DNA of 45,056 nt, from contig NZ_PPTF01000094.1 of NCBI RefSeq assembly GCF_002902845.1, positions 23,331 through 68,386 on the forward strand, read 5' to 3'. Under the pieces are notes generated by a model. It was given only the letters and a program-made list of their open reading frames with translations, did not search any database and had not been told where the DNA came from. A program made the position numbers and the translations under genes. Positions 39,881 to 45,056 of the stretch are shown here, in pieces (position 1 is the stretch's first letter; every line of letters begins with the position of its first letter). Source of the DNA: Chromobacterium sinusclupearum (lineage in GTDB: Bacteria > Pseudomonadota > Gammaproteobacteria > Burkholderiales > Chromobacteriaceae).

Positions 39881-41497
39881 TTAGTGCTGAATGATGTACA
39901 GGTACTTGCTGCGATAGCGGTCAACCGTGTTCTTCAGCGAGTAACCGCCGACATACGGCTTGACCAGACGCGGCAAGGTGTACTGCAGCACCGGGATCAT
40001 CGGGTAGTCGTCCATCACCAGCTTGGTGGCTTGGGTCAACAGCTCGGTGCGCTTGGCCGCATCGGTGGTCTCGTTGCCCTGCTGGATCAGCGCGTCAGCC
40101 TTCTTGTTGCAGTTGAAGTTGTCGTTCTGGGTGTTGCCGCACTGCACCAGCGCCAGGAAGGTGGTGGCGTCGTTGTAGTCGGCCAGCCAGCCGTTGCGGG
40201 CGATCTGATAGTCGCCGTCATGGCGTTTCTTCAGGAATACCTTGAACTCGGTGTTGTCCATGGCGGTATTCAGGCCCAGCTTGGTCTTCCACTCGGAAGC
40301 CACGAAGATGGCCATCTTCTTGTGGTAGTCGCTGGTATTGTAAGAGAGCTTGATGGTGGTGCCCGGCTTCACGCCGGCCTGGGCCAGCAGCTTCTTGGCC
40401 TCGTCCACGCGCTTGGCCATCGGCCACTTCACCCAGTCGTAGGTGGACGGCTTGGCGCCGTGCACGCCGTTGACCATCACGCTATAGGCCGGCACCTGGC
40501 CGTCCGCGGTGATCTTGGCGGCCAAGAGGTCGCGGTCCAGCACCATGGACAGCGCCTTGCGCACGCGCACGTCCTTCATCAGCGGGTCTTTATGGTTCAG
40601 GCTGTAGTAGCGCAGGCCCAGAATGGTATTGTTCTTCAGATCCTTGGGCATTTCGCTCTTCAGCTTGGCGAAGGAGCCGGGCGGAATCTCATAGGTCATG
40701 TCGGTCTGGCCGGACAGATACAGTTTGTTGTCCGCGTTCTGGTCTTCGATCGGCAGGAAGCTGACCTTGGTCAGCTGGACGTTTTTGGCGTCCCAGTACT
40801 GCGTGTTCTTCTCGATCACGACTTTGCTGTTGACCTGCCAGTCTTTCAGCACGAACGGGCCGTTGGACACCATCTTGCCCGGCTTGGTCCAGTCCTTGCC
40901 GTACTTGTCGATCACGGCCTTCGGCGCCGGGCCCAATTGGGCGTTCGACATCAGCTCAGGCAGATACGACACCGGGAAGGCGGTCTTCACTTCCAGCGTG
41001 TACTTGTCCAGCGCCTTGACGCCGATGGCGGTATTCGGCTTCTTGCCGGCCACGATATCCGGGCCGTTTTCAAAGAAAATGCCAAAGGTGCCGGCATACG
41101 GGGCGGCCAGCTTGGGATCGACCAGGCGGCGGATGCCGTAGACGAAGTCGTCGGCGGTCACGGCGCTGCCGTCGGACCACTTGGCGGTTTTGCGCAGGTG
41201 GAATACCCAGGTGGTCGGGCTGGTCTGTTTCCAGGACTCAGCCACGCCCGGCAACAGCTTGCCATCATTGTCGGTGGCGGTCAGGCCTTCGAACAGGTCA
41301 TGGGTAATGATGTTGGCGGGCACGCCCTCCACCACCATGGGATCGAGCGACTCCGGCTCGGAACCGTTGGAGCGCACCAGCTCCTGTTTAGCGGCCAGCT
41401 TGACGCCGGCCGGCACATTGGCGGCCAGCACGGAACCGGAAGCCAGGGCCAGCGCGACAGCGGCGGCGATCCCCTGCAGCGATTGCTTGTTTGTCAT
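39881..41497 (-). CDS. oppA: Periplasmic oligopeptide-binding protein OppA
   Basis: Family 5 solute-binding protein of 538 residues that delivers oligopeptides to OppBCDF. It starts with the signal peptide MTNKQSLQGIAAAVALALASGSVLAA without a lipobox, so it is a free periplasmic protein. The conserved opening NGSEPESLDPMVVEGVPANIITHDLFEGL, the KWSDGSAVTADDFVYGIRRLVDPK segment and WLADYNDATTFL near the C-terminus are OppA-like. GGAGA precedes the ATG. First gene of oppABCDF, with two promoter candidates upstream. Confidence 0.96.
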   Translation of the reverse strand: MTNKQSLQGIAAAVALALASGSVLAANVPAGVKLAAKQELVRSNGSEPESLDPMVVEGVPANIITHDLFEGLTATDNDGKLLPGVAESWKQTSPTTWVFHLRKTAKWSDGSAVTADDFVYGIRRLVDPKLAAPYAGTFGIFFENGPDIVAGKKPNTAIGVKALDKYTLEVKTAFPVSYLPELMSNAQLGPAPKAVIDKYGKDWTKPGKMVSNGPFVLKDWQVNSKVVIEKNTQYWDAKNVQLTKVSFLPIEDQNADNKLYLSGQTDMTYEIPPGSFAKLKSEMPKDLKNNTILGLRYYSLNHKDPLMKDVRVRKALSMVLDRDLLAAKITADGQVPAYSVMVNGVHGAKPSTYDWVKWPMAKRVDEAKKLLAQAGVKPGTTIKLSYNTSDYHKKMAIFVASEWKTKLGLNTAMDNTEFKVFLKKRHDGDYQIARNGWLADYNDATTFLALVQCGNTQNDNFNCNKKADALIQQGNETTDAAKRTELLTQATKLVMDDYPMIPVLQYTLPRLVKPYVGGYSLKNTVDRYRSKYLYIIQH

Positions 41498-41581
41498 CTT
41501 CTACTCTCCTTGTTCTGTCTCGACGCGTGAGCAACGGGTCGCGATTCTTTTTCACTCGATTGTATCCAGAGTGGATCGCTG

Positions 41582-41611
41582 ATTATGCGCCGAGGGTTTT
41601 GAATACTTCAA
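41582..41611 (-). promoter_or_regulatory. Proximal opp promoter candidate
   Basis: On the minus strand TTGAAG (41611-41606) and CATAAT (41587-41582) are 18 bases apart. Transcription near 41575 gives a leader of about 78 bases. An ATCCA-GAG-TGGAT inverted repeat (41564-41576) lies at the predicted start and could be an operator. Confidence 0.45.
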
Positions 41612-41711
41612 GCCCTAAAACGCGCACTATTCCATTCATTTTCCTCAACATGCAAGATTTGTCTGACAATGGACTATTCGGGCAAATCAATGGCTTGCTC
41701 ATTCATTATTT

Positions 41712-41740
41712 TTTATACCTATTGCATTTTTGCATGCCAA
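41712..41740 (-). promoter_or_regulatory. Distal opp promoter
   Basis: On the minus strand TTGGCA (41740-41735, 5 of 6) and TATAAA (41717-41712, 5 of 6) are exactly 17 bases apart, the best promoter match in the window. It gives a leader of about 200 bases ahead of oppA. The remainder of the 433-bp gap 41498-41930 is AT-rich and holds no gene that I can see. Confidence 0.65.
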
Positions 41741-41874
41741 ATTCTGTTGCCTCAAATCAGCCAAACTCATGCCTGTCGTGCCTCGCGCCAGGATGGCGCA
41801 GGCTTGGATCGACGTATGCTAATGCGCTTGAATCATTGAAAGAAGAATTTTCCGCCGCCGCTTCGCCTGAAATG

Positions 41875-41899
41875 AAAAAAGCCGCTGAAAAGCGGCTTT
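41875..41899 (-). terminator. Terminator of pyrC
   Basis: On the minus strand AAAGCCGCT, loop TTTC, AGCGGCTTTTTT: a 9-bp stem with a T-run, thirty bases after the pyrC stop codon. Confidence 0.88.
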
Positions 41900-41930
41900 A
41901 CCATCAATTTTTCTCAACACTGACGGTGTT

Positions 41931-42965
41931 TTACAGTTTCATGCGCCAGCCCACGCTGTCGCCGGCCCGCAGCGGCACGAGGACATCGCCGGGATACGGC
42001 AGTTCGGCCGGCACCGTCCAGCTTTCCTTGACCAGCGTGATGCGGTCCGCGTTGGCGGACAGGCCGTAGAATGCCGGGCCATTCAGGCTGGCGAAGGCCT
42101 CCAGCTTGTCCAGCGCGCCGGCGGCCTCGAAGGCTTCGGCGTACAGCTCGATCGCGGCATTCGCCGTATACATGCCGGCGCAGCCGCAAGCGGACTCCTT
42201 GGCGCCCTTGGCGTGCGGCGCGCTGTCGGTGCCGAGGAAGAACTTGGCCGAGCCGGACGTGGCCGCCTTGACCAAGGCCTGGCGGTGCAGCTCGCGCTTC
42301 AGCACCGGCAGGCAGTAATGATGCGGCCGGATGCCGCCGACAAACAGCGCGTTGCGGTTCATCAGCAGATGGTGGGCGGTGATGGTGGCGGCGATGTTGT
42401 CCGGCGCGGCGGCGACGAACTCGGCGGCCTCGCGCGTGGTGATGTGCTCGAACACCACCTTCAAATTCGGCAGTCTGGCCAGCAACGGCTTCATCACCCG
42501 TTCGATGAATACCGCCTCGCGGTCGAACACGTCGATGTCGGCGTCGGTGACTTCGCCGTGCACCAAAAGCGGCATGCCCACTTCCGCCATCGCCTGCAGC
42601 GCCGGCATGGCATGGGCGATGTCGGTGACGCCGTGATCGGAGTTGGTGGTGGCGCCGGCCGGGTACAGCTTGACGCCGTGGACGAAACCGCAGGCCTTGG
42701 CCTTGCGGATCTCGTCGGCACTGGTCTTGTCGGTCAGATACAGCGTCATCAGCGGCTCGAAGGCGCTACCGGCCGGACGAGCGGCCAAAATCCGCTCGCG
42801 GTAGGCGGCGGCGGCTTCGACGGTAGTGACCGGCGGCTTCAGATTGGGCATCACGATGGCGCGGCCCATCTGGCGACAGGTATCGGGCAACACGGCGGCC
42901 AGCGCGGCGTCGTCGCGCAGGTGCAGGTGCCAGTCGTCGGGGCGGATCAGGGTCAGTGTCTGCAT
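41931..42965 (-). CDS. pyrC: Dihydroorotase (PyrC type, class II)
   Basis: Zinc amidohydrolase of pyrimidine synthesis that closes carbamoyl aspartate to dihydroorotate. It has 344 residues, near the 348 of E. coli PyrC. Metal ligands and substrate residues are visible: the DWHLHLRD opening (two zinc His), GVKLYPAGATTNSDHGV with the carboxylated lysine near residue 99, LVHGEVTD, VFEHITTREA and FFLGTDSAPHAKGAKESACGCAG with the catalytic Asp and His. It follows the TusA-like gene by 60 bases on the minus strand and ends at its own terminator. Confidence 0.97.
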   Translation of the reverse strand: MQTLTLIRPDDWHLHLRDDAALAAVLPDTCRQMGRAIVMPNLKPPVTTVEAAAAYRERILAARPAGSAFEPLMTLYLTDKTSADEIRKAKACGFVHGVKLYPAGATTNSDHGVTDIAHAMPALQAMAEVGMPLLVHGEVTDADIDVFDREAVFIERVMKPLLARLPNLKVVFEHITTREAAEFVAAAPDNIAATITAHHLLMNRNALFVGGIRPHHYCLPVLKRELHRQALVKAATSGSAKFFLGTDSAPHAKGAKESACGCAGMYTANAAIELYAEAFEAAGALDKLEAFASLNGPAFYGLSANADRITLVKESWTVPAELPYPGDVLVPLRAGDSVGWRMKL

Positions 42966-43025
42966 GGTGGATCGCTTGCGTAACGGTGAATGAAACGATG
43001 GCGACGGAAAACCGTCGCCATGGGC

Positions 43026-43256
43026 TTATTTGCGGCGCAGCACCATTCGGAACTTGCCTTCGGCTGTCGTGGTCGACTCCATCAGGCCATTGCCGGTCTG
43101 GCGGCAAAAGGCCTCGAAATCCTTGGGCGCGCCCGGATCGGTGGCGATCACCTCCAGCACGGCGCCGCTGGCCATGTCCGCCAGTGCCTTCTTGGCGCGC
43201 AGAATCGGCAAGGGGCAGTTCAAGCCGGAAAGGTCGATGTGTTTGTCGGGTGTCAT
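43026..43256 (-). CDS. TusA-family sulfurtransferase
   Basis: Small cytosolic protein of 76 residues with the SirA/TusA fold (PF01206). The persulfide-carrying cysteine is in GLNCPLPILRAKKAL, the conserved CPxP motif near residue 14. The rest (SGAVLEVIATDPGAPKDFEAFCRQTGN) is typical. TusA delivers sulfur for thiouridine modification of tRNA or to other acceptors; close homologues in the same genome often serve different sulfur routes. GAGGA lies ahead of the ATG. Co-transcription with pyrC looks likely. Confidence 0.9.
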   Translation of the reverse strand: MTPDKHIDLSGLNCPLPILRAKKALADMASGAVLEVIATDPGAPKDFEAFCRQTGNGLMESTTTAEGKFRMVLRRK

Positions 43257-43379
43257 GGGCCGGTGTCCTCAGCCATATCGGGTTACAATGAGGGGAACAT
43301 GGCGCGGCCGCGATGCGCGGCAAGCCGTAGCCGTATAGTTTACGCCAGTCGTCAAGCCTTACCCAAATCGGTCCGTATC

Positions 43380-44144
43380 ATGTGCATCATCGCCTTCGCC
43401 TATAAAATGCCGGGCTTGGGCCAGCTGGTCTTGCTGGCCAACCGTGACGAATACTACGCCCGCCCCACCGCGCCGCTGGATTGGTGGCCGGAATACCCCA
43501 ACACGCTGGGCGGCCGCGACTTGCAGTCCGGCGGCAGCTGGCTGATGGTGGACGGCCGCAACCGCATCGCCGCCATCACCAACTTTCGCGACGGCTTCCC
43601 CCCCAAGGCGGAGCGTTCGCGCGGCGAGCTGGTGGAGCGCTTCGTCAGCGGAGACGACGATCCTTTCGCCTTCGCCGACTGGCTGCGGGCCGAGAGCCAT
43701 CATTACGCGCCGTTCAATCTGCTGTTCGGCAGCAGCGCCGACCTGTTCTTCTTCCACAGCCCCAACAAGCAGATCGCCCGCGTCACGCCCGGCATCCACA
43801 CGCTGTCCAACGCCACGCTGGACACGCCATGGTTCAAATGCCGGCGGCTGGCGGAATACCTGACAGAATTCGGCCGGCCGCCGACCGAAGACCAGGCCTA
43901 TGCCGCACTGTCCGATCCGACGCCGGCCGGACCGGGCGAGTTGCCCAACACCCGCATCGGCATGGCGCTGGAAAAAACGCTGTCGCCCATCTTCATCCAG
44001 GGCCGCGACTACGGCACCCGCAGCTCCATGCTGCTGACCGTGAGCAATCGCGGCGATATCGGATTTTCCGAACGCAGCTGGGGCCTGGCCGGACGCGAAA
44101 CCGGCCGCCGCCACTACAACCTGCGCGCCGGCACGGCGCGCTGA
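43380..44144 (+). CDS. NRDE-family protein (TANGO2-like)
   Basis: Protein of the NRDE family (PF05742), 254 residues, which includes eukaryotic TANGO2, linked to haem or lipid handling; the bacterial role is unknown. The chain opens MCIIAFAYKM with Cys2 in the position of an N-terminal nucleophile, followed by LVLLANRDEYYARPT, which gives the family its name. Further landmarks: LGGRDLQSGGSWLMVDGRNRIAAITNFRD and NTRIGMALEKTLSPIFI. The start at 43380 is the only one giving the MC start; a TATAGT -10 lies at 43334. The next gene begins 14 bases after its stop. Confidence 0.92.
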   Translation: MCIIAFAYKMPGLGQLVLLANRDEYYARPTAPLDWWPEYPNTLGGRDLQSGGSWLMVDGRNRIAAITNFRDGFPPKAERSRGELVERFVSGDDDPFAFADWLRAESHHYAPFNLLFGSSADLFFFHSPNKQIARVTPGIHTLSNATLDTPWFKCRRLAEYLTEFGRPPTEDQAYAALSDPTPAGPGELPNTRIGMALEKTLSPIFIQGRDYGTRSSMLLTVSNRGDIGFSERSWGLAGRETGRRHYNLRAGTAR

Positions 44145-44158
44145 TCCGGAGCACTCCA

Positions 44159-44665
44159 TTGAAATTTCGTCATACCCTGCCGGCGCTGCTGGCGCTGTGC
44201 CTGAGCCTGACGGCGCAGGCGGAAGGCAAGCTGATCAAGAACAACAACTACGCCCTCGATGTGGACAAGCCATGGGAGGAACAGGCCTACTCGCTGCCCG
44301 CCTACCCGCAGACGGCCGACTGGATAGAGGTGAAGCCGGACTGGCTGCAAAGCAACCGCTTCTTTGTCGACGGCAAGACCTTGAGCGTGGGCCAGGACGG
44401 CGTGGTGCGCTTCATCAGCCGGGTCGTCAGCGGCAAGGTGGAGAACCTCAGCGTCGAAGGCATCCAGTGCAAGGACAATAAATACCGGGCCTATGGCTTC
44501 GGCGACAGCGTCAACCAGCGTTGGATAGAACCGATGCGCCCGCTGTGGCAGGACATCGTCTACAGCGACAAGCTGCGCCGCGAACTGCGCACGCTGCTGT
44601 GTCCGTTTGGCAGCGCACCGCGCGACGCCGCGCAGGCGGTGGAGTCGCTGCGCAAAGGCGACTGA
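44159..44665 (+). CDS. CNP1-like exported protein
   Basis: Predicted periplasmic or outer-membrane-associated protein of 168 residues, member of the CNP1-like family (PF08750) known mainly from Neisseria and other betaproteobacteria; the role is unknown. The signal peptide reads MKFRHTLPALLALCLSLTAQA. The mature part has LPAYPQTADWIEVKPDWLQSNRFFVDGKTLSVGQDGVVRF and the pair of cysteines in GIQCKDNK and LLCPFG. The start is a TTG at 44159 with GGAG eight bases ahead; no ATG gives the signal peptide. It is closely linked to the NRDE gene. Confidence 0.85.
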   Translation: MKFRHTLPALLALCLSLTAQAEGKLIKNNNYALDVDKPWEEQAYSLPAYPQTADWIEVKPDWLQSNRFFVDGKTLSVGQDGVVRFISRVVSGKVENLSVEGIQCKDNKYRAYGFGDSVNQRWIEPMRPLWQDIVYSDKLRRELRTLLCPFGSAPRDAAQAVESLRKGD

Positions 44666-44733
44666 AGCCCGCTGCGGATAGCCGGATGGATGTTCTAAGA
44701 TAAAGCATCTGTCTTGCATTCGCGTAGGCGCCG

Positions 44734-45056
44734 ATGGATCAGCAAACTCTGCAGGAAAATCGCGAAAGGGAATGGGTCAGGCGGCTGTTTGAGCAAAAAG
44801 GCATCGCGCCCATTGATGTCAGATCGCTGAAGTGCCCGGCGCCGGATGTCGGCGTGGCGCTGTCAGATGGCCGCTTTCTGGCCATCGAGGTGACCGAGGT
44901 GCTGGCCGGCGAGCACGCCCGCCGCAATGCCCGCAAGAAGGAAGTCCAGCAGGCCCAGCAGGCCGCCGGCGGCATCGGCTCGATGTTCACCCGGCCGGCC
45001 AACGCGCTGGACGTCGCCTGCCGCATCGAGGCCAAGGTCGGCAAGGACTACCACGT
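44734..45056 (+). CDS. Unrecognised protein, possibly restriction-endonuclease-like fold, 3' end outside window
   Basis: The first 107 residues of a protein cut by the right edge. I do not recognise the family. The opening MDQQTLQENREREWVRRLFEQKG is a charged helix, followed by KCPAPDVGVALSDGRFLAIEVTEVLAGEH. The PD, then an IEVTE-type strand, resembles the PD-(D/E)XK nuclease layout, but the lysine is replaced by threonine (EVT), so this is only a suggestion. The stretch AGEHARRNARKKEVQQAQQAAGG is strongly basic and helical. It starts 69 bases after the CNP1-like gene in the same direction. Confidence 0.5.
   Translation, partial: MDQQTLQENREREWVRRLFEQKGIAPIDVRSLKCPAPDVGVALSDGRFLAIEVTEVLAGEHARRNARKKEVQQAQQAAGGIGSMFTRPANALDVACRIEAKVGKDYH

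Noticed and set aside
40690..40725. CTGGCCGGACAG in oppA resembling a LuxR-type palindrome
   Set aside because: It lies deep inside the oppA coding region and lacks the spacer between half-sites.

Overview
The window is GC-rich, densely coded chromosomal DNA from a betaproteobacterium, most likely a Neisseriales / Chromobacterium-type organism. The reasons are the Neisseria/Chromobacterium-like gene set (CNP1-like protein, NRDE protein, Opp operon, darcynin, BCCT carrier), strong G/C third-position bias and sigma70-type CATAAT/TATAGT -10 boxes. This assignment is inference from gene content. I see no phage, IS element, CRISPR array, rRNA or tRNA.

Layout. 1-11.7 kb, plus strand: the 3' part of an exported acid phosphatase/phospholipase C, an LprI-like periplasmic protein, an MscS-type channel, proA, a WbuC-like cupin, a small exported protein, a dense cluster of DnaA-box-like 9-mers (6141-6293), a DUF2252 protein, a chemoreceptor, a glutamine-synthetase-like ligase and a universal stress protein. 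11.7-15.8 kb: tlyA (minus), then a BCCT osmolyte carrier, yceH and a YfaZ-like outer-membrane protein. 15.8-23.3 kb, minus strand: a colinear run of TetR, threonine aldolase, a periplasmic solute-binding protein, an exported hydrolase, prolyl oligopeptidase and an M13 metallopeptidase, with a peptide and amino-acid turnover flavour. 23.3-27.0 kb: darcynin, a tiny zinc-ribbon protein, tcdA, a non-coding segment packed with hairpins (25186-25382), and a translationally coupled cdh-Nudix-VOC operon.

27.0-34.4 kb is the most unusual part. An AT-rich control region with a dyad leads into a five-gene plus-strand operon: an MdfA-type MFS exporter, a LuxE-like acyl-protein synthetase, a LuxC-like acyl-CoA reductase fused to a PaaK-like adenylating domain, a second PaaK-like adenylating enzyme, and a GNAT protein. 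There is no luciferase (luxAB) and no luxD. The set looks like an ATP- and NADPH-dependent carboxylate-to-aldehyde (or amide) pathway with its own exporter, and I do not recognise it as a described pathway.

34.3-45 kb: ybjQ and an orphan comB-like gene (minus), a 426-bp gap with two terminators and a gene remnant, the complete oppABCDF peptide-uptake operon (minus) with a long leader and an internal hairpin, pyrC with a TusA-like gene (minus), then NRDE, CNP1-like and the start of an unrecognised gene (plus) cut by the window edge.
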